A stretch of DNA of 55,623 bases. It comes from Streptomyces sp. Ru73 (lineage in GTDB: Bacteria > Actinomycetota > Actinomycetes > Streptomycetales > Streptomycetaceae). A model generated the notes under the pieces. That model was not told the DNA's origin. It searched no databases and was given only the letters and a program-made list of their open reading frames with translations. Shown here piece by piece: positions 10,141-17,606 of the stretch (the first letter of the stretch is position 1; the number at the start of each line of letters is the position of its first letter). The translations under genes and the position numbers were made by a program. The stretch lies in contig NZ_PQSQ01000050.1 of NCBI RefSeq assembly GCF_002920575.1, forward strand, positions 1 through 55,623. The letters are read 5' to 3'.

Positions 10141-11925
10141 CTACGCGACGGTGGTGAGATCGGCGCCGGCCCGGAGGGTCTGGGTCGCGACGAGCTCTCG
10201 GTAGGCGGAGCACCGGCGCATGAGCGTGTCGTGATCGCCGGAGTCGACGACGCCGCCGGACTCCATCAGGACCACGTGGTGCGCGTGGTGGACGGTGGAG
10301 AGCCGGTGGGCGACGACGATGACGGAGCGGTTCTTCGCGAGCTCGTCCACGACTGTCCGGAAGCGCTGTTCGTTGATGCCGTCGAGCTGGCTGGTGGGTT
10401 CGTCGAGCAGGACGATGTCCGCGTCGGAGAGGAGCGCACGGGCAAGGGCCATGCGCTGGCGCTGGCCACCGGACAGGTCCGTTTCCCGCCCCAGGAGGGT
10501 GTCGAGTCCCTGGGGGAGTGCCGCGATGTCCGCGCTGAGGTCGACGGCCTTCAGGGCATCGTGGAGCTCTCGGTCCGTGGCCGCCGTGGCCCTGCCCAGC
10601 TGGAGGTTCTCGCGGACGGTCGCCTCCAGGAGGGTGAACTTCTGGTCGACGAAGGCGATGTGGGAGCGGAGCTCGTCGAGCGGCCAGGCGGCGGCGTCAT
10701 GGCCCAGGACGCGGATGTCACCGCGGTCGGGGTGCATGAAGCGGCCGATGAGGGAGAGAACGGTGCTCTTTCCGGCGCCCGAGGGCCCGACGATGGCCGT
10801 GAGGCCGGTGGCAGGCGCGGTGAGGGAGAGGCCGCGGAGTGCGGGGGAGCTCGCTCCGGGGTGCGTGAAGGAGACGTCGCTGAACGCGACGGACGGTGCC
10901 TTCGGCGCGGGCAGGGGAGCATCGACGGCGTGGGACGTCGCGGCCTCGCCGGGGATGTCGAGGAGTTCGTTGCAGCGGTCGCGCGCCGCCAGGCCGGCCT
11001 GGATACGGCCGAGACTGCTGGTCAGCGTGGTGGCGGAGGGAATGGTCTGCAGGAGGTAGAGGAAGAACGCGGCGAAGTCCGCCACACTGAGGTCGCCGGA
11101 GTGGATGCGTGCGGCCCCCGTGAAGATCACGGCGATGATCGCGAACTGGTTCCCGAGCTGGGTGATGGCCGGGATGACGGCCTGCAGCCGCGCTCCGGTG
11201 AGCGATTCGTCGCGCAGGTCGCCCGCGTCGCTGTCGAGGGCCCGGGAGACGAGCGGTTCGGCGCGGTAGGTCTTGATGGTGGTGAGCGCGTCAAGGTGGG
11301 CGGTGAAGCGCTGGGCGATCCGGCCGATGGCGTTCTGCTGGCTCATGACGTTCGTCCGCAGCCGCCGGAGCAGGGTCGTGAGGGTCACGGTCACGATGGC
11401 GAGTGCGAGGACGGTGACGAGGGTGAGCAGCCAGTCGACCCAGATCATCACGACGAGGGTCAGGAGCACCGTGAGCCCGGCGATGGGCACCTGAGTCCCG
11501 ACATCGACGACCTGGCGCAGCTGCAGCGCGTCCGAGGTGACACGGGCCGTGAGATGGCCGGTTCCCTGCGCGCGGACGGTGGCCAGGGGCAGCCGCAGGG
11601 TGTGGGCCATGATGCGGTTGCGCAGCCGGTAGATCATCTGCTCGCCGACGCGGGCGATGAGGAACCCGGCGCAGGCCTGGGTCAGTGCGCCGCCGACGGC
11701 GGCGGCGCACATCCAGACGATGGCGGTGGTGATGGACTCGCCCAGGGTGACGTCGGTGATGACCTCGCGGACCAGCAGGGGCACCGCGAGTGCGGCTCCG
11801 GTCGCGGCCACCGCAAGGAGCAGGGCGAATGCCAGCGGGGCGGGTGCGGTGGCAAGTTCACGACGTATCCGGATGCGGCCGGCGGACGGCCGGCCCGTTG
11901 CGGGAGTGGACTGCTTCTGCTTCAC
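10141..11925 (-). CDS. ABC exporter, fused permease-ATPase (likely lanthipeptide export)
   Basis: A half-transporter of about 594 residues: six membrane helices in residues 30-300 and a C-terminal ATPase domain with Walker A GPSGAGKST, signature DLSGGQRQRMALA, Walker B IVLLDEPTS and the switch His in VAHRLST. It should work as a homodimer, as in MsbA/LmrA/LanT exporters. It has no N-terminal C39 peptidase domain, so leader removal must be done elsewhere, plausibly by the M16 pair. GTG 11925 is preferred because GAGAGG lies 8 bases ahead; GTG 11934 is also open. It is the last gene of the leftward unit, 33 bases after the HTH gene, so the modified peptide is its likely substrate. Confidence 0.85.
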   Translation of the reverse strand: MKQKQSTPATGRPSAGRIRIRRELATAPAPLAFALLLAVAATGAALAVPLLVREVITDVTLGESITTAIVWMCAAAVGGALTQACAGFLIARVGEQMIYRLRNRIMAHTLRLPLATVRAQGTGHLTARVTSDALQLRQVVDVGTQVPIAGLTVLLTLVVMIWVDWLLTLVTVLALAIVTVTLTTLLRRLRTNVMSQQNAIGRIAQRFTAHLDALTTIKTYRAEPLVSRALDSDAGDLRDESLTGARLQAVIPAITQLGNQFAIIAVIFTGAARIHSGDLSVADFAAFFLYLLQTIPSATTLTSSLGRIQAGLAARDRCNELLDIPGEAATSHAVDAPLPAPKAPSVAFSDVSFTHPGASSPALRGLSLTAPATGLTAIVGPSGAGKSTVLSLIGRFMHPDRGDIRVLGHDAAAWPLDELRSHIAFVDQKFTLLEATVRENLQLGRATAATDRELHDALKAVDLSADIAALPQGLDTLLGRETDLSGGQRQRMALARALLSDADIVLLDEPTSQLDGINEQRFRTVVDELAKNRSVIVVAHRLSTVHHAHHVVLMESGGVVDSGDHDTLMRRCSAYRELVATQTLRAGADLTTVA

Positions 11926-11958
11926 GTGGAGCACCTCTCTGGTGGGTGCGGCTGGGGT

Positions 11959-12354
11959 CTAGAGGTCGGGAGTTCTCAAGTGGGCCCGGGGCGCTGTGGC
12001 CCGGCGGTCGAGGTCCCGGATGCGGTGACTGCGCAGGGCGAGGTGTGCTTCGCCGAGTGCGGCCTTGAGGAGCGCGATCTCACTGAGGAGCTGACGCTCG
12101 CGGCGCGAGTCCTCGGTGCGGCGGGCGACGGGTCGTAGTCCGTCCTGGCCGGCGGTGACGAACTGGCGCCGCCAGTTCGCGACCGCCTGCGGGGAGACGC
12201 CGATGTGCTGTGCGGCCTGGGACAGTGTGGTGCGTTTGGCGAGCAGGTCCAGGACGAGGCGTGCCTTTTCCTCTGCCGGTATGACGGGTTGTGGTGCCAC
12301 GGCAGCCCCCTGTGGTGATGCGTCGGGTGGTCCGGTGGTGTGTCCGCCGGTCAC
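11959..12354 (-). CDS. IS3-OrfA-like helix-turn-helix protein, co-opted into the operon
   Basis: 131 residues. Residues 25-70 form a transposase-type HTH (LVLDLLAKRTTLSQAAQHIG, then QAVANWRRQF), followed by a predicted coiled coil (RRERQLLSEIALLKAALGEA). The GTG start overlaps the stop of the preceding gene as GTGA, so it is translationally coupled to lanthipeptide genes. There is no OrfB/DDE transposase, and I see no IS ends. It is clearly related to the HTH protein at 31295-31699 at the other side of the island (shared EIA-LK-ALG pattern). A DNA-binding regulator derived from a transposase component is my inference. The alternative is an inert IS remnant, which the coupling argues against. 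Confidence 0.7.
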   Translation of the reverse strand: MTGGHTTGPPDASPQGAAVAPQPVIPAEEKARLVLDLLAKRTTLSQAAQHIGVSPQAVANWRRQFVTAGQDGLRPVARRTEDSRRERQLLSEIALLKAALGEAHLALRSHRIRDLDRRATAPRAHLRTPDL

Positions 12355-13307
12355 AGGTCGGAAAGTACGGTGCTTCCTGCGCCGTCGAGGAGGTCGGCCA
12401 GCATCGGGACGTAATCGTGGAGGCTGGCGTGCCAACCGACGTACGAGGCGAAGTCGTGCGCGTGGGAGGCGATCCGGGCGAGGGCGCCGGCGGCCACGGC
12501 GTCGCGGTCCCATCCGTCGCCGTAGTGGGTGAGGAAGGCGGCGGCCAGGGAGCGCTGCACCGTGGCGTCGGTGCCGAGGCGGTCGGCCGTGATGCGGAAC
12601 TCCTCGAGTTCGCCGATCACACAGGCCAGGTCCACCTCGGGGCGCCCTACGGTCGCTTCGGCGCCGGACAGGACGGTGCTCGGCCGGCCGCGCCCTGGCG
12701 GGTCGGGCAGGACGACGCTGCCCAGCGTGAGCCATCCGTGGAGCGTGGCGGCCGGTTCCTGGGGCCGGAGCAGCTCTCGCGAGCAGTCGCGGAGGCTGTC
12801 CCAGCGGGAGGGGCCGAGTTGGCTGCGCAGCCGGTAGTGGAAGCCGGCGCTGGCGCGCGGGCCGCGCCCGCTCTCCAGCCAGGTGTTGAGCCTGTCCAGC
12901 CAGGGCGGGACCGGGCCGACGGGCTGCGGGCCGGCGGCCGGTGGCTCCGCGGCGCGCCGGCCGTGCAGGACCGTGAGCCGGGACCCGAGGGCACTGCAGA
13001 CGTCCAGCAGCTGCCGGACGGGAACGGTGTCACTGAGCAGTGCCCGGGCCGCTGTGGTGCTCCCGGTGGTGTGCCAGCTGGTGTGGTGCGGCCCCGCGTC
13101 GAAGGGCGTCGCGAAGCACACGCGGTCGTCGGAGGCGTTCGCGGCCTGCTCGGCGAAGCCGGGCGGCACCGCGGGGTAGGGGGTCCTGTGGTTGACGCCG
13201 GGCGTGCGCTGCCAGTGGATCCGGCCGTCGGCCTGCCGGGTGATGCGGGTGACCTGGAGTCCGCTGGCGAAGGTGTCGATCAGTTCGGGGCCGGTCAGTA
13301 CGCTCAT
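12351..13307 (-). CDS. Degenerate phosphotransferase-like protein, candidate class V cyclase (LanX-type)
   Basis: 318 residues. The C-terminal half resembles aminoglycoside-phosphotransferase-fold proteins: LHGWLTLGSVVLPD aligns with the HGDLxxxNxL loop, and the segment before DLACVIGELEEF aligns with the DFE/DxA region. The catalytic Asp of HGD is Gly here and the metal Asp is not obvious, so kinase activity looks lost. Class V lanthipeptide clusters carry a third conserved protein besides kinase and HopA1 lyase, implicated in ring formation; position and character suggest this is it. The start overlaps the decarboxylase stop (ATGA) and the end overlaps the HTH gene (GTGA). Function is inferred from context only. 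Confidence 0.55.
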   Translation of the reverse strand: MSVLTGPELIDTFASGLQVTRITRQADGRIHWQRTPGVNHRTPYPAVPPGFAEQAANASDDRVCFATPFDAGPHHTSWHTTGSTTAARALLSDTVPVRQLLDVCSALGSRLTVLHGRRAAEPPAAGPQPVGPVPPWLDRLNTWLESGRGPRASAGFHYRLRSQLGPSRWDSLRDCSRELLRPQEPAATLHGWLTLGSVVLPDPPGRGRPSTVLSGAEATVGRPEVDLACVIGELEEFRITADRLGTDATVQRSLAAAFLTHYGDGWDRDAVAAGALARIASHAHDFASYVGWHASLHDYVPMLADLLDGAGSTVLSDL

Positions 13308-13912
13308 GCCGCGGCACTCTCCTTCCAGGAGCGCAGGTCCTCCAGAGCGCTGAGGGCGTGCGGCAGATAGGCGGCCGTGCCGATGCCTTCTTCTCCGGTG
13401 GAGACGCTGGTCCCGCGGACGGGCGGGAGGACCGTGAGGTTGTCGCGTTCGGACAGTTCGAGGACGTGCCGCTGGTAGGCGGGGTTGAGGTGCCCGCCCG
13501 GGGGGAGCGAGGGGCAGACCACGATGGGGGCCCGGGTGCACTGCAGGGCGAGCAGGGCGGGGGTGTCGGCCAGTCCGAGCGACAGGCGCGCGACGAAGTG
13601 CATGGTGGCCGGGTGGACGAGTACGGCGTCGGGCCAGGCGGCGAGTTCGACGTGCAGGGACCGGTCCGGCTCTTCCGGCCAGGTGTCGATGGTGGGCAGC
13701 TTGCCGCCGCCCGTGACGGCGACGGCGGTGGTGCCCACGAAGCGCCGGCCGGAGTGGGTGAGGACGGTGTGCACCTCCGTTTCGGGGTAGTGGGAGCGGA
13801 ACCAGGTGAGCCAGGTGGGCAGCATCATGGCCTGGATTCCGCCGGTGACCAGGTGGAGCAGGCGCTTGGCGTGGAACTCCGGCGCGGCGGGCTGCGGGGC
13901 GTGGAGGGTCAC
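13304..13912 (-). CDS. HFCD-family flavoprotein, peptidyl-cysteine decarboxylase (LanD-type)
   Basis: 202 residues with a Rossmann-like flavoprotein fold: an N-terminal LLHLVTGGIQAMMLP strand-loop-helix, DAVLVHPATMHFVARLSLG in place of the family's PASANT segment, and a clamp region CPSLPPGGHLNPAYQRHV resembling the PxMNxxMW area. Family members oxidatively decarboxylate a C-terminal Cys to an aminoenethiol, which then adds to a dehydrated residue to form an aminovinyl-(methyl)cysteine ring. Both precursors in this island end exactly in Cys, matching that activity. The GTG start overlaps the previous stop (GTGA). The divergent PASANT motif is unusual but similar drift occurs in RiPP decarboxylases. 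Confidence 0.8.
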   Translation of the reverse strand: MTLHAPQPAAPEFHAKRLLHLVTGGIQAMMLPTWLTWFRSHYPETEVHTVLTHSGRRFVGTTAVAVTGGGKLPTIDTWPEEPDRSLHVELAAWPDAVLVHPATMHFVARLSLGLADTPALLALQCTRAPIVVCPSLPPGGHLNPAYQRHVLELSERDNLTVLPPVRGTSVSTGEEGIGTAAYLPHALSALEDLRSWKESAAA

Positions 13913-14886
13913 TGGGCGCTCCGGCGGCCGAGGGCGGTGGTGATGGCGGTGAGGTCGCGCAGGGCAGCGCCGCGTCCTTCGTGCAGGTGGACGCCGCAGA
14001 CGTTGAGGGCGACCTCGTCGACCCCGGCCCGGTGGTAGGAGGCGATGGTGTCGGCGATCTCGTCGGGGGTGCCGGTGGCGTACAGATTGTGCTTGACGAT
14101 CATCTGCGCCGCGGTGGACGGATCGGCGGGGTCCACGGGGATGCCGGCCTGGTTGAGCATGTTGCTGTAGTGCGGTGACCGAAGGTGTGCTCCTACTGCC
14201 TTGAGGGCCACTTGCTGCAGGTCGCGCCGTGGGCGTGCGACGGCGCAGTGGACGACGCTCACGATCCGCGGGGTGTTCCGGCCGGTCTTCCGGGCGGACT
14301 CCTGCATGGCGGGGGCGAGCCGCTCGCGGAGGTAGTCGAGCGGGGTCAGCCAGGTGATGGCCCGGTCGGCGCCCTCGCCGGCGAGCCGGGCCATCGGCTC
14401 GCGCAGCACCCCCAGGCCGATTTCGACGGGCGGCGCGTCCAGCGGGGGCAGTTGGAGTCCCTCGGTGGGCCACGGCCCGTCGTCGTCCGTGGCTTCCTTG
14501 CCGTCGGCGAGGGTGCGCAGCATGCGGAGGTAGTGCCGGGCGGCGGTGACGGGCTTCTCGTAGGCGTGGCCATTGGCGCGTTTCTGGAACGCGGCGGCGC
14601 CGGGCCCGATCCCGGCGACGTAGGGATGGCCCGACAGGGCGGCGATCGAACGGGCGTTGACCGCGGCGGTCAACGGGTGGCGCAGGGGCATGAGCGTCAC
14701 GGCGGTGCCGTAACCGAGGTCGAGGCCCATGCCGGTGAGCGCCGCGAAGACGGCATGGGTCTCGATGCCGAAGGACTGCCCGAGCCACAGTCGGCGTGCC
14801 GAGGTGGTCTCGGCGACGCGTGCGTACGGCAGCACGTCTCCGATGTCGGTGGGCATGACGGGGTACATGACGCTGATCGTGGTCAT
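13909..14886 (-). CDS. LLM-class F420-type reductase, likely dehydroalanine reductase (LanJ-type)
   Basis: 325 residues of luciferase-like TIM-barrel type (GMGLDLGYGTAVTLMPLRHP; ARSIAALSGHPYVAGIGPG). The ATG at 14886 has GAAGGAG 5 bases upstream, and no further upstream start has an RBS. In lexapeptide-type clusters an F420H2-dependent enzyme of this family reduces dehydroalanine/dehydrobutyrine to D-Ala/D-Abu. Both cores here hold many more Ser/Thr than one ring can use, so such a reductase has ample substrate. It lies 43 bases after the M16 beta gene and overlaps the decarboxylase (GTGA). Cofactor preference (F420 versus FMN) is inferred. Confidence 0.75.
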   Translation of the reverse strand: MTTISVMYPVMPTDIGDVLPYARVAETTSARRLWLGQSFGIETHAVFAALTGMGLDLGYGTAVTLMPLRHPLTAAVNARSIAALSGHPYVAGIGPGAAAFQKRANGHAYEKPVTAARHYLRMLRTLADGKEATDDDGPWPTEGLQLPPLDAPPVEIGLGVLREPMARLAGEGADRAITWLTPLDYLRERLAPAMQESARKTGRNTPRIVSVVHCAVARPRRDLQQVALKAVGAHLRSPHYSNMLNQAGIPVDPADPSTAAQMIVKHNLYATGTPDEIADTIASYHRAGVDEVALNVCGVHLHEGRGAALRDLTAITTALGRRSAQ

Positions 14887-14929
14887 ACTTCTCCTTCTTC
14901 CGCTGCGGGGCCGGGGCGCGGCGCGGTGC

Positions 14930-16180
14930 TCAGAACCAGTGGTCCGGGAGGTTCTCGCCCTCCCCGCACACGGCACCGCGCAGACGGGACGGATGGCAGT
15001 GCGCCGCTGCCCGCCGGACGTCGTGGACCGTGAGGCGCGCCGCGGCGGCGGGAATGTCGACGAGGGCCGTGCCGGGCAGCTGCTGGGTGCTGCACGCGTT
15101 CAGCAGGGCGACCCGGCCGAGCTGGGACCCCAGGTTGAGGGCGTAGGTGCCGGTGATGAAGCCGACGGCGGCAGCGAGCTCCTCCTCCGTGGGGCCGTCG
15201 GTCGCGAACTCCTCGGTGAGGCGGTGCAGATGATGCATGGCCTCCGCGGCCCGGGCGGCGGTGACGTCCGCCTCGATGATGAAGACGTCCCGGTCGATGA
15301 AGTCGGGCGCTGCTTTGCAGCGGTAGGCCAGGCCGTGCTCCTCGCGCAGCACGGTGTTGATCCGGGAGGAGAAACTGCCGCCCAGGACGGCTGCGGCGAC
15401 CTGGTTCGCGGCGAAGTCCGCGATCCCGGTGCGGGGCTGTGCCGCCGAGACGAGACGGATCTGCGTCTGCTGCCGGCCGGGGCGGTCGCAGGTGACGACG
15501 CCCGGGGAGAGGCCGGCGAGCTCCCTGGGCGCAGGCAGCGGGGCGGTACGGCTGGGGTGCCAGCTGGTCAGTGCGGTTTCGAAGCGGTCCAGACAGTACT
15601 CGGGTGCTGCGGCGCCCACGAGGGCGAGATCGGCGTGCTGCGGGACGATGAACCGGCGGTGGGCCTCGGTGACCTGACGTGCCGTCACGCCCAGGACTTC
15701 CTCGGCGCCGGGGGAGGGATCGGCTTCCGGGGGGAGGTGCCCGTAGAAACGGGTCCACATCTGGCGTACGGAGTCGACGGCCGGCTGCGCGTTGACCAGG
15801 GTCGCCTGCTGGGCGACCTTGGCGGCCGCGGCGTCGACCAGCTGCTGCGGGTACTGGGTGTGGATGACGTCGGTCAGCGTGTCGGCCAGCAGGGGAAGCA
15901 GGTCGGAGGTCGCCAGGATGGAGAACATCAGCCACTTGCGCGTGCGGTGGACGCTCACCATGCCACCTTGCTGCTCGAGGCGGGCGCCGGCCGGGTGGCT
16001 GGACCAGCAGGCGGCCAGTACCTCCAGGGCCGCGGTGTCCGCACGGGTCTCGATCGGCAGCCGCACGGTGAGATTCGCCTGCAGGAGCGGGACGGTGTTC
16101 AGCTGTGAGGCGGTGAGCGTGAGCCCACTGGCCGCCCGGCGGGTGACCAGACTGAATGCCCGGGTGGTCGACACGGTCAT
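14930..16180 (-). CDS. M16B peptidase, non-catalytic (R/Y-pair) subunit
   Basis: 416 residues with the two-lobed M16 architecture. No HxxEH motif is present. Instead the C-terminal part has SFSSRINTVLREEHGLAY, containing the Arg and Tyr that bind the substrate C-terminal side in inactive M16B partners. It therefore pairs with the catalytic subunit encoded immediately upstream, whose stop it overlaps by 4 bases (ATGA), giving balanced synthesis. The pair probably encloses small peptides in its chamber, a suitable activity for trimming a 30-residue leader. No signal peptide is seen, so it acts in the cytoplasm. Confidence 0.88.
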   Translation of the reverse strand: MTVSTTRAFSLVTRRAASGLTLTASQLNTVPLLQANLTVRLPIETRADTAALEVLAACWSSHPAGARLEQQGGMVSVHRTRKWLMFSILATSDLLPLLADTLTDVIHTQYPQQLVDAAAAKVAQQATLVNAQPAVDSVRQMWTRFYGHLPPEADPSPGAEEVLGVTARQVTEAHRRFIVPQHADLALVGAAAPEYCLDRFETALTSWHPSRTAPLPAPRELAGLSPGVVTCDRPGRQQTQIRLVSAAQPRTGIADFAANQVAAAVLGGSFSSRINTVLREEHGLAYRCKAAPDFIDRDVFIIEADVTAARAAEAMHHLHRLTEEFATDGPTEEELAAAVGFITGTYALNLGSQLGRVALLNACSTQQLPGTALVDIPAAAARLTVHDVRRAAAHCHPSRLRGAVCGEGENLPDHWF

Positions 16181-17448
16181 GAGGCGTCCTCGTGGGGGAG
16201 CAGGGTGAGCACCGCGCGCCCCGCGGGGGAGGCGGCCCGGGCAGCGGCAGCGGCGATGTCGTCCGCGGTGGTGGCGGCGACGCGCTCGGCGAGTTCGTCG
16301 CCGATGTCCGCCCGGCCGAAGAGCAGCTGCCCGCGGGCGAGGAAGCGCACGCGATAGGACAGCGAATCGAGGTTGCGGTACAGCGTGGTGCGGGCGCAGG
16401 CCACGGCGCGGCTGCTTTCGGGGCCGCGTGCCGCCCCGTCGGCGACCTCCGCCAGCTGCCGTGAGATGAGCGCCTCGGCGTCGTGCGCCTGGCCGGGACC
16501 GTGGTGCGCGACGATGACGAAGGTGTCGGGACGGGTGACGACCAGGGGGCCGAAGAACCCGACGGCGGAGTCCGCCTTCGCCCCGATGGCCGCGAGCGCC
16601 TTGCGCAGGCGGGAGTCGGAGCCGGTGGTCAGCAGGTGGGAGAGGGCGACGTGAGCGGCGTACCCGCTCAGGTCCGTGCGGGCGTCGGGCAGGCGGGTGC
16701 CGATCGCCAGCGCGGGACGCGGGGCGACCGGGTCGTGGCAGGTGCCGCGCCGCTCCTCCCCGGGCACCGGTTCGTCGATGTCAGGGGGGACGGGGACGGG
16801 CCGCGCAGCCACCCGGGCGAAGCTGCGGCGCACCGCGGCCAGAGCCGGGCCTGGGGCGACGTCCCCGCAGACCGCCAGTACGGCGTTGCCGGGCGCATAG
16901 TAATGGTGGAAGAACTCGGCACAGTTCTCGACGGTGGCCGCGTCCAGATCGGCCATTTCGCCGTAGCCGTTGTGGGCGTTCTCCCACCTGTCGAACATGA
17001 CCGACGGAAGGACTGTCCACGGGAATCCGCCGTAGGGGCGCCCGGTCACCTGCAGCTGTATCTCTTCTTTGACGACGTTCCGCTGCGTGGCGAGACGTTC
17101 TCCGGTGATGGCCAGGAATCCCATGCGATCGGCTTCGAGGTCGAGCACGTTCTCCAGGGCATCGGCGGGCACGACTTGGTAATAGTCCGTCGAATCGGGA
17201 AACGTATTGGCGTTGGCCACGCCTCCCCTCGCCTGGACGGCAGCGAAATGCTCGCCGCCGGCCACATTTTTCGATCCCTGGAACATCATGTGCTCAAACA
17301 GGTGGGAGAAGCCTGAACGAGTCGGTTTCTCGGTCCGGAAGCCGGCCCGGTAGTTGACCGATACGGCTACCCCGGATACTCCCTCGACCCGTTGGACTAC
17401 GACGCGCAGCCCGTTGTCCAGTGTCGTGTGATGGATGGCGTCCGGCAT
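16177..17448 (-). CDS. M16B zinc peptidase, catalytic subunit (candidate leader peptidase)
   Basis: 423 residues. The inverted zinc motif HLFEH (H49, E52, H53) is followed by the third ligand E129 exactly 76 residues later, as the M16 family requires. GSKN and NANTF motifs follow. This is the active subunit of a heterodimeric processing peptidase; its partner is the next gene. The ATG at 17448 has no clear Shine-Dalgarno, and a promoter-like TTGCCG/TCTAAT pair ends 7 bases upstream, so the mRNA may be leaderless. It heads the leftward unit and diverges from the kinase gene. Leader cleavage of the lanthipeptide is inferred from context; general peptidase use is possible. Confidence 0.9.
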   Translation of the reverse strand: MPDAIHHTTLDNGLRVVVQRVEGVSGVAVSVNYRAGFRTEKPTRSGFSHLFEHMMFQGSKNVAGGEHFAAVQARGGVANANTFPDSTDYYQVVPADALENVLDLEADRMGFLAITGERLATQRNVVKEEIQLQVTGRPYGGFPWTVLPSVMFDRWENAHNGYGEMADLDAATVENCAEFFHHYYAPGNAVLAVCGDVAPGPALAAVRRSFARVAARPVPVPPDIDEPVPGEERRGTCHDPVAPRPALAIGTRLPDARTDLSGYAAHVALSHLLTTGSDSRLRKALAAIGAKADSAVGFFGPLVVTRPDTFVIVAHHGPGQAHDAEALISRQLAEVADGAARGPESSRAVACARTTLYRNLDSLSYRVRFLARGQLLFGRADIGDELAERVAATTADDIAAAAARAASPAGRAVLTLLPHEDAS

Positions 17449-17455
17449 ACGGCGG

Positions 17456-17485
17456 ATTAGACGCCCGTCGGACCCGAAGCGGCAA
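17456..17485 (-). promoter_or_regulatory. Candidate leaderless promoter of the leftward unit
   Basis: Read on the minus strand: TTGCCG (17485-17480), 18-bp spacer, TCTAAT (17461-17456), then 7 bases to the ATG. The expected start of transcription coincides with the start codon. Confidence 0.5.
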
Positions 17486-17568
17486 CCGTTACTTTCGTCG
17501 GTGCCGCATCATCCCAATTCCCCGAGAACAGTCCTGGCGGCGCTTCAAGTTTCCTCGTTAGTTGAAGG

Positions 17569-17598
17569 TTGCCGTTCTCGGATGACGCTCTCTAGCGT
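17569..17598 (+). promoter_or_regulatory. Candidate leaderless promoter of the rightward unit
   Basis: TTGCCG (17569-17574), 18-bp spacer, TAGCGT (17593-17598), then 8 bases to the kinase ATG, which lacks a Shine-Dalgarno. Same -35 hexamer (preceded by GG) and same spacing as the divergent promoter, suggesting shared control. Confidence 0.5.
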
Positions 17599-17606
17599 CC
17601 CTCACC

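Noticed and set aside
11959..12354. Complete IS3-family insertion sequence
   Set aside because: Only an OrfA-like protein is present. No OrfB, no terminal inverted repeats seen, and the gene is translationally coupled to its neighbour.
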